The notes beneath the pieces are model-generated. The model was not told where the DNA came from. It saw nothing but the letters and a program-made list of their open reading frames with translations, and did no database searches. DNA of 64,000 nucleotides from Yersinia alsatica. Its GTDB lineage: Bacteria > Pseudomonadota > Gammaproteobacteria > Enterobacterales > Enterobacteriaceae. Below are positions 56,426 through 64,000 of this stretch, piece by piece; the first letter of the stretch is position 1, and every line of letters begins with the position of its first letter. A program made the position numbers and the translations under genes. The DNA lies in contig NZ_CABHWW010000011.1 in assembly GCF_902170305.1 (NCBI RefSeq), positions 372,001-436,000 on the forward strand, given 5' to 3'.

Positions 56426-57169
56426 ATGAAGTCACTTGTCAAAGTTTCATTGGCCGCACTCGCGCTGGCCTTTGCCGTTAGCTCCCACGCCGCAGAGAAA
56501 GAACTGATTGTTGCAACAGATACCGCATTCGTTCCTTTTGAGTTCAAACAAGGGGATAAATATGTCGGTTTCGATATCGATTTATGGGATGCCATCGCGA
56601 AAAAACTGGATCTGAAGTACACCCTGAAACCGATGGATTTCAGTGGCATCATTCCTGCGTTGCAAACCAAAAACGTGGATCTGGCACTGGCGGGTATCAC
56701 CATCACCGACGAACGTAAAAAAGCAGTCGATTTCTCTGATGGCTATTACAACAGCGGCTTGCTGGTGATGGTAAAAGCAGATAACAACGACATCAAAGGC
56801 GAAGCTGACCTGGCTGGCAAAGTGCTGGCAGTAAAAAGCGGCACCGGTTCTGTTGATTACGCTAAAGCTAACATCAAAACCAAAGACCTACGCCAATTCC
56901 CGAATATCGACAATGCTTATCTGGAATTAGGTACTGGCCGTGCTGATGCCGTTTTGCATGACACACCAAACATCCTTTACTTCATCAAAACTGCGGGCAA
57001 TGGTCAGTTTAAAGCCGTGGGCGAGTCCATCAAAGCTCAGCAGTATGGTGTAGCATTCCCACAAGGCAGCGACCTGCGTGAAAAAGTGAATGCTGCGCTG
57101 AAATCCCTGAAAGAAGACGGCACTTACGCTGCAATCTATAAAAAATGGTTCGGCGTAGAACCTAAGTAA
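56426..57169 (+). CDS. glnH: Glutamine-binding periplasmic protein GlnH
   Basis: A 247-residue periplasmic binding protein of the glutamine ABC importer. A signal peptide [22 protein letters not shown] ends before [19 protein letters not shown]. Ligand-binding stretches are [37 protein letters not shown] and [10 protein letters not shown]. The start at 56426 follows AAGGA by 10 bases. A 24-codon upstream extension lacks a ribosome site. It is first in glnHPQ. Confidence 0.95.
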   Translation: MKSLVKVSLAALALAFAVSSHAAEKELIVATDTAFVPFEFKQGDKYVGFDIDLWDAIAKKLDLKYTLKPMDFSGIIPALQTKNVDLALAGITITDERKKAVDFSDGYYNSGLLVMVKADNNDIKGEADLAGKVLAVKSGTGSVDYAKANIKTKDLRQFPNIDNAYLELGTGRADAVLHDTPNILYFIKTAGNGQFKAVGESIKAQQYGVAFPQGSDLREKVNAALKSLKEDGTYAAIYKKWFGVEPK

Positions 57170-57204
57170 TTAATTTTTGCCGTTTTTAGACCAGGAGAAT
57201 ATCC

Positions 57205-57861
57205 ATGCAGTTTGAATGGAGCGCTATTTGGCCCGCCATCCCAATCCTGCTTGAAGGCGCCAAGTTAACCCTATGGATTTCGGTCCTGGGGTTGCTTGGC
57301 GGCCTGATTATTGGGGTTACCGCAGGTTTTGCCCGCGCCTATGGCGGTTGGCTGAGCAGAAATATCGCATTAGTTTTTATTGAACTGATCCGTGGCACGC
57401 CGATTGTGGTACAGGTGATGTTTATCTACTTCGCATTGCCGATGATGATGCCGTTGCGCATCGATCCCTTCTCAGCAGCCGTTGTGACGATCATGATTAA
57501 CTCAGGTGCCTATATCGCGGAAATCACCCGTGGTGCAGTGCTATCAATCCATAATGGCTTCCGTGAAGCTGGTCTGGCGCTGGGTTTATCCAAGCGCGAT
57601 ACCTTGCGTTATGTGATTGCACCTTTGGCCTTGCGCCGCATGTTGCCGCCATTAGGTAACCAATGGATCGTCAGCATCAAAGACACCTCACTGTTTATTG
57701 TGATTGGCGTAGCCGAACTGACTCGTCAGGGTCAAGAAATTATTGCCGGCAACTTCCGCGCTATGGAAATATGGAGTGCGGTGGCGGTGATCTACCTGAT
57801 AATCACCTTGGCTCTGAGCTTTGTTCTGCGCCGGTTAGAAAGAAAACTGAAAATCATATGA
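57205..57861 (+). CDS. glnP: Glutamine ABC permease GlnP
   Basis: A 218-residue polar-amino-acid-type permease with about five helices. The cytoplasmic EAA loop ([32 protein letters not shown]) contacts GlnQ. It matches E. coli GlnP closely ([20 protein letters not shown]). CAGGAG precedes the ATG. Its stop overlaps the glnQ ATG by 4 bases. Confidence 0.95.
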   Translation: MQFEWSAIWPAIPILLEGAKLTLWISVLGLLGGLIIGVTAGFARAYGGWLSRNIALVFIELIRGTPIVVQVMFIYFALPMMMPLRIDPFSAAVVTIMINSGAYIAEITRGAVLSIHNGFREAGLALGLSKRDTLRYVIAPLALRRMLPPLGNQWIVSIKDTSLFIVIGVAELTRQGQEIIAGNFRAMEIWSAVAVIYLIITLALSFVLRRLERKLKII

Positions 57862-58580
57862 TTGAATTTAAAAACGTCTCCAAACACTTTGGTAAAACCC
57901 AGGTGCTCCACGACATCAATCTGAATATCACCAAGGGAGAAGTGGTGGTTATTATTGGTCCTTCCGGTTCGGGTAAATCAACCCTACTGCGTTGTATCAA
58001 TAAGCTGGAAGTTATTACCAGCGGTCAATTGATTGTCGACGGTCTGGATGTGAATGATCCCAAAGTTGATGAACGCCTGATTCGCCAAGAAGCGGGGATG
58101 GTGTTCCAGCAGTTTTATCTGTTCCCGCATCTGACAGCACTGGAAAACGTGGCATTTGGCCCGATCCGGGTGCGTAAGGCTTCTAAAGAAGCGGCCAATA
58201 AACTCGCCATGGAGTTATTGACCAAGGTGGGTCTGGAAGATCGCGCTCATCATTACCCGGCTGAGCTGTCTGGTGGTCAACAGCAGCGTGTCGCTATCGC
58301 CCGTGCACTGGCAGTCAAACCGAAACTGATGCTGTTTGATGAGCCCACCTCTGCGCTGGACCCGGAATTGCGCCACGAAGTCTTGACGGTAATGAAAGAT
58401 TTAGCCGAAGAAGGCATGACCATGGTCATCGTGACCCATGAAGTTGGCTTCGCGCAGAAAGTGGCCTCTCGCCTGATCTTTATTGATAAAGGCCGGGTGG
58501 CACAAGATGGCGAGCCAGATAGCTTGATTTCTAATCCGCCAAGTGAACGTTTACGGGAATTCCTGCAACACGTTTCTTGA
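57858..58580 (+). CDS. glnQ: Glutamine ABC ATPase GlnQ
   Basis: A 240-residue ATPase: Walker [11 protein letters not shown]-loop [12 protein letters not shown], signature ELSGGQQQR, Walker [15 protein letters not shown] and switch His in VTHEVGFAQ. The start [12 protein letters not shown] in the ATGA overlap with glnP is the E. coli form; a longer frame running back into glnP is rejected. It is followed by an intrinsic terminator. Confidence 0.96.
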   Translation: MIEFKNVSKHFGKTQVLHDINLNITKGEVVVIIGPSGSGKSTLLRCINKLEVITSGQLIVDGLDVNDPKVDERLIRQEAGMVFQQFYLFPHLTALENVAFGPIRVRKASKEAANKLAMELLTKVGLEDRAHHYPAELSGGQQQRVAIARALAVKPKLMLFDEPTSALDPELRHEVLTVMKDLAEEGMTMVIVTHEVGFAQKVASRLIFIDKGRVAQDGEPDSLISNPPSERLREFLQHVS

Positions 58581-58596
58581 TGAGCAGCTAAAACAG

Positions 58597-58634
58597 AACT
58601 GGCGGGTATCAGTAAGATACTCGCCAGTTTTTTT
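58597..58634. terminator. Terminator after glnQ
   Basis: AACTGGCG-GGTATC pairs with GATAC-TCGCCAGTT, followed by a T-run (TTTTTTATTTT). It lies between the convergent glnQ and chemoreceptor genes. Confidence 0.9.
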
Positions 58635-58655
58635 ATTTTGTCGCCATCTGCCCGG

Positions 58656-59960
58656 TCATACCATGCTTTGCTGATTCTTCACCTGAGCAAATGCTGCCAT
58701 CAACTTCACAACATCTTGCATCCCAATATTGACCTGATTGATGACCTCACCGGCATCTTGCGTCAGCGTTACCCCGCCCCCCGCATGCTCAACACACACA
58801 TCCATACCCTTAATGGCCGCCGTGACGCCATTCTGAATGGTCTTTGTCATGTGTTCGATTTCCGTCGCCGCCTTACGTGACCTCTCTGCCAGCATGCGCA
58901 CCTCACTGGCTACCACAGAAAAACCTTTTCCATGCTCACCGGCATGAGCCGCTTCAATAGAAGCATTAATCGCCAATAAATTAGTTTGCGAAGAGATTTT
59001 GCGGATAGCTTCTACAATGGTGCCAATCTCTTTTGAACAGCGGCCTAAATCACTGACGACATCCGATGTTTCACGGGCAACAGACTCGACTTCCTGCATA
59101 CCACGTACTGCCTGCTGAACAATCTCGGCTCCCTGTGATGCCGAGCGGTCAGTGGTTAATGATAAATGATGCACATCGCGGATCAGGTTTTCTTCATGCT
59201 CCTGCTGCAACATCAGTTGCGTAATATCTTGGGCAATTTTTACCACTTTCAGTATTTGCCCGTCATTGTCCATAATCGGGTTATAACTCGCCTCCAGCCA
59301 TACTCGCTCACCACGGCTATTTACCCGCTCAAAACGCCCGATAATAAACTCTCCCCGCGCTAACCGTTGCCAATGCTTACGATATTCATCCGAGTGAGCA
59401 AATTCAGGGGTACATAACATCTGATGGGATTTATGTTGGATATCAGCCAGGGAGTAACCAATAACTTTTAGCAGGTTATCATTGGCATCTAAAATAGTGC
59501 CTTGCGGAGTGAAGGTAATCATTCCCATGGAACGATTAAGTGCCGCGAGCAAACTCTGATGCTCCTGAGATTGTAAAATTCGATCAGTAATATCACTCGC
59601 CAGTTTGATTATCTCGACCACTCTGCCCTGGCTATCAAGCACTGGTGTATAGGTTCCCTGCAACCAAATAATAGTGCCGTCTTTACGGACACGCTTAATA
59701 TTGTCGGTAATGGGTCGCCCTTCATTTAGCAATTGCCAATGGCGGCGATAAGCATCACTTTGTACATAATGCGGCTCACAAAATAATTTATGATGCTTAC
59801 CTACCACCTCATCTTGTTGATATCCCATTGCCTGTAAAAATAATGAATTAGCATGTTTTACTGTGCCATCAGGCTTAAAAATAATCATCGGAACAGCATT
59901 ATCAATTGATGTTAGTTCTGCGCGCGGGGAGGCATGAGATGAGCTGAAGTTAAACAGCAT
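58656..59960 (-). CDS. Soluble tandem-PAS chemoreceptor-like protein (BdlA-like)
   Basis: A 434-residue cytoplasmic methyl-accepting protein without membrane helices. Two PAS domains occupy about residues 12-130 ([30 protein letters not shown]) and 135-250 ([31 protein letters not shown]). They have near-duplicate motifs, W(L/Q)xAxYxPxxDxxG and [10 protein letters not shown]/[11 protein letters not shown] shortened MCP signalling domain (about 255-425) contains [30 protein letters not shown]-type hairpin sequence. The layout resembles Pseudomonas BdlA and E. coli Aer-like soluble receptors. A heme or flavin cofactor is possible but not shown. It is convergent with glnQ. Confidence 0.87.
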   Translation of the reverse strand: MLFNFSSSHASPRAELTSIDNAVPMIIFKPDGTVKHANSLFLQAMGYQQDEVVGKHHKLFCEPHYVQSDAYRRHWQLLNEGRPITDNIKRVRKDGTIIWLQGTYTPVLDSQGRVVEIIKLASDITDRILQSQEHQSLLAALNRSMGMITFTPQGTILDANDNLLKVIGYSLADIQHKSHQMLCTPEFAHSDEYRKHWQRLARGEFIIGRFERVNSRGERVWLEASYNPIMDNDGQILKVVKIAQDITQLMLQQEHEENLIRDVHHLSLTTDRSASQGAEIVQQAVRGMQEVESVARETSDVVSDLGRCSKEIGTIVEAIRKISSQTNLLAINASIEAAHAGEHGKGFSVVASEVRMLAERSRKAATEIEHMTKTIQNGVTAAIKGMDVCVEHAGGGVTLTQDAGEVINQVNIGMQDVVKLMAAFAQVKNQQSMV

Positions 59961-60249
59961 AAGTTAAGTCCTTATGGCGAATGATTGAGCTGCAAATTAA
60001 CAATGTGCTTATCAACGTGCGTACCATATAAAACCCAAACAGCCTTTAGAACTCTTTAGGTTTTATTCTTCACCCTGGACGATGAGGTATATGAGTTAAT
60101 GAAATTAAAAGATAACTAAAAATCAAAATATAACGATTACTTGCCAGCTTATAATGCCTGACTAAGACTTATCTTAATCAGCTTAGCCTAAAGTAAGTAG
60201 GCAGCAAGTAATAAGCTTACATAAGTAAATTATTCAACTAAGCAAATAC
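59961..60249. other. AT-rich gap upstream of the PAS receptor
   Basis: This 289-bp AT-rich stretch must hold the promoter of the minus-strand chemoreceptor gene. No clear promoter, repeat or gene is recognised before the ERIC pair begins. Confidence 0.4.
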
Positions 60250-60476
60250 AAGAAGCAGCGCCGCAAGTGAACTCACCCCGATGAGCTTACATCAGTAAGT
60301 GATTCGGGTGAGTGAATGCGGCGAACACCGCTGTAGCATCAAAAACGAGGGATACCCAAAGTTATTGGCGTTGCAGCAAGGCAGCAAGTGAACTCATCCC
60401 GATGAGCTTACATCAGTAAGTGATTCGGGTGAGTGAATGCGACGAACACAGCTGCGGCGTCAAGAACGCAGGGTCC
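60250..60476. repeat. Tandem ERIC pair at the 3' end of rlmF
   Basis: Two ERIC copies share GATGAGCTTACATCAGTAAG with starts of TCAGTAAG at 60292 and 60413 (121 bp apart), each with left arm (GC)AAGTGAACTCA and right arm AATGCG(G/A)CGAACAC. The right terminus of the second copy runs into the rlmF reading frame and contains its stop codon. Confidence 0.88.
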
Positions 60477-61434
60477 AGCGTTCGGCTTTCCAGGCGGCTT
60501 GCTCCTCCGGCGTCAAAAACGTCCACGCAACAAACCGGCTCACCTTCTGCCCTTGTGCCATGTCAATGGTACGAACTTCTACTGCATTGGCATAACGCAG
60601 TGCATGATAAATAGCGGGCAATGTCGTCTTCTTGGAAATCAATGAGGTAAACCAGAAGCAGTTCTTCGCCTTGGTTGCGCTTTCCGCCACCATGCGGCTG
60701 ACGAACCCTTCTTCACCGCCCTCACACCACAGCTCACTATTTTTACCACCAAAGTTTTGCACGGGCTTGAACGCGACTTCACCTTTGCCCAATTTGTGCA
60801 ACTTGCGGCGCGTGGTTGCGGCGGCCTCTTCTGCGGAGCCATGGAACGGCGGATTACACAAGGTGGCATCGTAGCGCTCATTCAGTGCCAAAATCCCGTC
60901 AAAGATAGCTTGTGGGTCTTTCTGATGCTTAAGCCGCAACGTATTTTTCAGTGTCGGGTTCATGGAGACCACCATTTTTGCCGCACTGAGTGCTTGCGAA
61001 TCAATGTCAGTCCCGGTAAAGCGCCAGCCATATTCTCGCTGACCAATAATCGGATAAATACAGTTAGCCCCGACACCGATATCCAGCAACGCGATATTTT
61101 TGCCCTGCGGGATCACTCCATCATTGCAACTGGCTAATAAATCAGCCAAATGATGCACATAATCAGCACGCCCCGGAATCGGCGGGCATAAGAAGTCTGC
61201 GGGAATATCCCAATATTCAATGCCATAAAAATGTTTTAACAAGGCTTTGTTTAACATTTTCACTGCCGCAGGATCAGCAAAATCGATAGAAATATCACCG
61301 TAAGCATTTGGGGCCAAAAAAGGGATTAATTCTGGGCAACTCACTGAAAGCGCATCAAAGTCATAACGCGAGCGATGACGGTTTCTAGGGTGCAATCCAC
61401 TTTTTTCTTGCGGGAATACTTTTTTGTTTTCCAT
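60460..61434 (-). CDS. rlmF: 23S rRNA (adenine-1618-N6) methyltransferase RlmF
   Basis: A 324-residue methyltransferase that modifies A1618 of 23S rRNA. The SAM region LLDIGVGANCIYPIIGQREYGW and the catalytic CNPPFHGS motif are diagnostic; GLHPRNRHRSRYDF at the N-terminus and MAQGQKVSRFVAWTF near the end match E. coli RlmF (YbiN). The start is at 61434 (MENKKVF); an upstream ATG 15 codons earlier lacks support. The last four residues (TLRS) and the stop are read from the end of an ERIC repeat, so the original C-terminus has been replaced or trimmed. Confidence 0.93.
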   Translation of the reverse strand: MENKKVFPQEKSGLHPRNRHRSRYDFDALSVSCPELIPFLAPNAYGDISIDFADPAAVKMLNKALLKHFYGIEYWDIPADFLCPPIPGRADYVHHLADLLASCNDGVIPQGKNIALLDIGVGANCIYPIIGQREYGWRFTGTDIDSQALSAAKMVVSMNPTLKNTLRLKHQKDPQAIFDGILALNERYDATLCNPPFHGSAEEAAATTRRKLHKLGKGEVAFKPVQNFGGKNSELWCEGGEEGFVSRMVAESATKAKNCFWFTSLISKKTTLPAIYHALRYANAVEVRTIDMAQGQKVSRFVAWTFLTPEEQAAWKAERWTLRS

Positions 61435-61606
61435 CGTACTGACTCTCTGATAGGCATTTTCTGGCGCGTAAGATAGCATAAATTAGCGCTCAGCGGGCGA
61501 GCAGCTAAAGAGACTGCTCGCCGCTAGCCCATTTATTGCTAGCCAGAATGGCTGACGGATTTGCCAGTTTTGGCCTTATGTGACCATCGTGCAATGGTAG
61601 GAATGT

Positions 61607-62251
61607 ATGAGTACTGAAAATTATTATTACTACGAACCTGCGGCTGGCCATGGCCTGGCTCATGATCCTCTGAAATCGATTATTGGCCCACGTCCTATCG
61701 GGTGGATATCTTCGGTGAATCGTGCGGGCCAACGTAATCTCGCACCTTATAGTTTCTTTAATTGTTTTAGTGACCGCCCACCGATTATTGGTTTTTCCAG
61801 CAGTGGCTGGAAGGATAGTGTCGCCAATATTGCCGAGACCGGTGAGTTTGTGTGGAATTTGGCAACTCGACCACTGGCGATGGCCATGAATAACAGCTCC
61901 GCCACCCTGCCGTCGGAGCAAGATGAATTTCTGTTTGCTGGCTTGACGCCCAGAGCAGGTCGCTGCGTCAATGTCGATTGTGTGGCAGAAAGCCCGGTGA
62001 ATTTCGAATGTAAACTGACCCAATGTATCCAGCTAAAAAATGCAGCAGGGGCAACGATTGATAACTGGCTAGTGCTAGGCGAAGTAATTGCGGTACATAT
62101 TCATCGTGAATTAATTAATGCCGAGGGGATTTATCAAGCAATGGCGGCACAACCCATTTTACGTGGCGGCGGCCCCAGCACTTATTACCAAGTCTCCGAC
62201 GATTTACGCTTTGACTTACTGCGGCCAGAGGGAACACAACCGCGGCAATAA
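61607..62251 (+). CDS. Flavin reductase-like FMN-binding protein
   Basis: A 214-residue protein with the FMN-binding split-barrel of the flavin reductase-like family. Family-typical stretches are IGPRPIGWISSVNRAGQRNLAPYSFFNCFSDRPPIIGFSS-type sequence and VNFECKLTQCIQL, with NWLVLGEVIAVHI. The oxygenase partner and physiological substrate are unknown. It is divergent from rlmF. GTAGGAATGT precedes the ATG. Confidence 0.85.
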   Translation: MSTENYYYYEPAAGHGLAHDPLKSIIGPRPIGWISSVNRAGQRNLAPYSFFNCFSDRPPIIGFSSSGWKDSVANIAETGEFVWNLATRPLAMAMNNSSATLPSEQDEFLFAGLTPRAGRCVNVDCVAESPVNFECKLTQCIQLKNAAGATIDNWLVLGEVIAVHIHRELINAEGIYQAMAAQPILRGGGPSTYYQVSDDLRFDLLRPEGTQPRQ

Positions 62252-62374
62252 ATATTCAAATATTTTGAATGATTTACTCAATTCTATCCGGTTTTTAAAT
62301 TTCAACAAGGGCGTAACATAGCTTCTATCGAAAGGGAGCGCCCTTTCAACCTTAAAACCGAATAGGAATACATC

Positions 62375-62635
62375 ATGAAAAACATCAAAAATTTCGTTGC
62401 AGTTATCGCCCTCTCTACTCTGTCTTTCGGTAGCTTTGCCGCAGAATACGTTAACAGCCAAGATGCCGCTAAATTAGACCAAGTCGGTGTGATCTCTGTC
62501 AGTGGTGTCACCAGCCTAAGCAGCTTGAAAGCGCAACTGGCAGAAAAAGCCGATGCTGCCGGTGCTAAAGCCTTCACCATCACTTCAGCAACAGGCAATA
62601 ACTTGATGCACGGTACTGCGGTTATTTATAACTAA
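62375..62635 (+). CDS. DUF1471 (BhsA/McbA/YdgH-type) small periplasmic protein
   Basis: An 86-residue protein with a signal peptide (MKNIKNFVAVIALSTLSFGSFA, cleaved before AEYVNSQDAAK) and the DUF1471 fold: GVISVSGVTSLSSLKAQLAEKADAAGAKAF and HGTAVIYN at the end. Family members BhsA and McbA affect stress resistance and biofilm in E. coli; which one this matches cannot be said. AATAGGAAT precedes the ATG. A terminator follows. Confidence 0.9.
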   Translation: MKNIKNFVAVIALSTLSFGSFAAEYVNSQDAAKLDQVGVISVSGVTSLSSLKAQLAEKADAAGAKAFTITSATGNNLMHGTAVIYN

Positions 62636-62714
62636 TCTACTGTTTATCTTTGAATTTACAGCAATGTTAGCGATATTCAAATTTCATCCCAACTAGCATT
62701 ACTGCTAAAAAAGA

Positions 62715-62762
62715 AAAAGCCCATCAGTACTGTGTTAATCAGTGCTGGATGGGCTTTTTTTT
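62715..62762. terminator. Terminator between DUF1471 and M3 peptidase genes
   Basis: AAAAGCCCATC pairs with GATGGGCTTTT, with an inner CAGTACT/AGTGCTG stem, followed by a long T-run. It separates the convergent genes. Confidence 0.9.
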
Positions 62763-62786
62763 GCTTACAAAATACCAAATTTACAC

Positions 62787-64000
62787 TTAATCAAGCAGGG
62801 CATTTATTGCTTTGGCGAATGTGCGGCACATCATCTCATCCCCCTGCTGATTGTCGGCCAGCAGTTTATCGCCATCCACTATCCGCAGAGTGACATTTAA
62901 ATCAAAATCTGCGGTGGGTTGCGGGCGCAAAGCGGCCTGTTCAATGGTTTGCTGTGCCAGCAGCCAAGCTTCTTCAACGGTTTGATTACACACATTTGCC
63001 AGATAATCTGGGTTAAAACCCTCTCCTGTCAGACTGCGCAGTGTCTCGTCATGGCTGACACTGTTGCCCGGCCGCCAATAATGTTGAGCCAGATCTGGGC
63101 CAACTGCCGGGTTATCCGTTAAATAGCCATCGCGTTTAAGGAAGAAAGCTCTGGTCTGCTCAACCGCCATCAGCGCCAGTAAATACCCTTGATAGGAGCA
63201 CGCAGACTCCATCGACAGTAAGTGAGGAATAGCCAATGTTGGCCGTGGGCTACCACTGACGTCTAGAATTTTTAACTCAATATCCCGGGCTAATTGAGTT
63301 ATGGCCTGTGGCGTGCGCTGTGCATCATCCCACTGATAAAGCTGCCATTCAAAATAAGGAACCAACAAGATATGTCGCTCATTAAAAGCACGCATAGGTT
63401 GCCGTGCCCGAATACTTTCTTGAATCAAGGCATCAGGAACGGGTTCGCCGGCACTGTTTTTGGCATAACGTTTTAACCAATCGGCATCATCGAGCAGGCT
63501 ATCGCAGAACATAGATTGGGTTTCGGCGTAGGCCATAGATGTGGGCGGAAACTCCTGCGAAAAACAGGGCGCATTTTGCACAATATTGGCGAAATGCGCC
63601 GCGTGTCCACCTTCATGAAATAAGGTATTCAGCCCTGAGGCACCACTTCCGACCTGATCTGGCTTGGCCAAACTGGTGAAGTTGATCCGCGCCGGTATCC
63701 ATTTCCCTTGGTCAACAAAAGGCGGAACCGGGCCATGCATAAAGCCATTTTCATATTTCCCCGGCCGAACCAGCAGATCCAAGTTCATCTGCGCGCCACG
63801 AAAACCAATATGCAACCGTTTAAAGCTATTGACCCAGCGGTCAAGGGAGTCGGCAAATGGGAAATAAGGGTCTAATTGGCGGGTAACATCACCACTGCTG
63901 GCATAGCGAATATTCCATGGCTCCAGTGTTTCCGCACCTTTTTCTGCGGCTAATTGCTGCAAGCTGCGCTGGTTAGCTACACGTGTCTGTTCTTCAAAGC
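62787..64000 (-). CDS. M3-family zinc metallopeptidase (5' end outside window)
   Basis: The C-terminal ~404 residues of an oligopeptidase-type M3 metalloprotease. The zinc motif HEGGH (LFHEGGHAAHF, 63603-63617) is followed by YAETQSMFCDSLLDD, giving the usual third ligand Glu. KWIPARINFTSLAKP precedes it. The reading frame stays open through the right edge of the window, so the start is missing. It resembles PepF/Dcp-like enzymes but was not matched to a named enteric gene. Confidence 0.85.
   Translation of the reverse strand, partial: FEEQTRVANQRSLQQLAAEKGAETLEPWNIRYASSGDVTRQLDPYFPFADSLDRWVNSFKRLHIGFRGAQMNLDLLVRPGKYENGFMHGPVPPFVDQGKWIPARINFTSLAKPDQVGSGASGLNTLFHEGGHAAHFANIVQNAPCFSQEFPPTSMAYAETQSMFCDSLLDDADWLKRYAKNSAGEPVPDALIQESIRARQPMRAFNERHILLVPYFEWQLYQWDDAQRTPQAITQLARDIELKILDVSGSPRPTLAIPHLLSMESACSYQGYLLALMAVEQTRAFFLKRDGYLTDNPAVGPDLAQHYWRPGNSVSHDETLRSLTGEGFNPDYLANVCNQTVEEAWLLAQQTIEQAALRPQPTADFDLNVTLRIVDGDKLLADNQQGDEMMCRTFAKAINALLD

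Noticed and set aside
57663-57857. N-terminal extension of GlnQ
   Set aside because: It is glnP read in another frame. The true start is in the ATGA overlap at 57858.

Overview
The window is chromosomal DNA of an enterobacterium, most likely a Yersinia species. The evidence is the gene content (an mgl/galS/yeiB/folE block, moeAB, ybiT, ompX-rhtA, dps, glnHPQ and rlmF in enteric style), proteins very close to their E. coli counterparts, and several ERIC repeats of the Yersinia type. No rRNA, tRNA, CRISPR array, insertion sequence or phage gene was recognised.

Region 1 (1-2053): the 3' end of maeA, a tandem ERIC array and sanA. Region 2 (2054-21440): a nearly self-contained formate hydrogenlyase locus. 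A divergent sigma54 promoter pair drives hypAC on one strand and hyfABCDEFGHIJ-hycI on the other. Then come hydN and fdhF, each with an ERIC repeat in its leader, a convergent fhlA/hyfR activator, and a FocA-type formate channel. Formate would enter by FocA and be oxidised by FdhF. HydN, HyfA and HyfH would carry the electrons to the HyfG NiFe site, with the membrane arm HyfBCDEF possibly moving ions. FdhF carries cysteine, not selenocysteine, at residue 140. The window also holds moeA and moeB, needed for its molybdenum cofactor.

Region 3 (21498-33229): the galactose ABC operon mglBAC with galS and recognisable CRP and GalR/GalS sites, yeiB-folE, an MFS/LysR divergent pair, and the formaldehyde detoxification pair frmA-frmB, closed by a terminator.

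Region 4 (33230-39456) is the most interesting part: an AT-rich five-gene RiPP operon. A 70-residue precursor ends in WNWSKSF, the core of darobactin A, the bicyclic peptide antibiotic that targets BamA. It is followed by an FtsX-type permease, an HlyD-type adaptor, an ABC ATPase and a radical SAM/SPASM enzyme, in the darABCDE order. A hairpin between darA and darB may limit read-through.

Region 5 (39495-64000) is mostly conserved backbone: kgtP, a DUF924 gene, moeAB, ybiT, a degenerate M24-peptidase-like gene next to a CDF-like transporter, an alpha/beta hydrolase, ompX, rhtA, a GNAT gene, a fasciclin/ECF sigma/anti-sigma module, tam, dps, ybiI, glnHPQ, a soluble BdlA-like PAS chemoreceptor, rlmF (whose stop codon lies in an ERIC repeat), a flavin reductase-like gene, a DUF1471 peptide and a truncated M3-family peptidase at the right edge.
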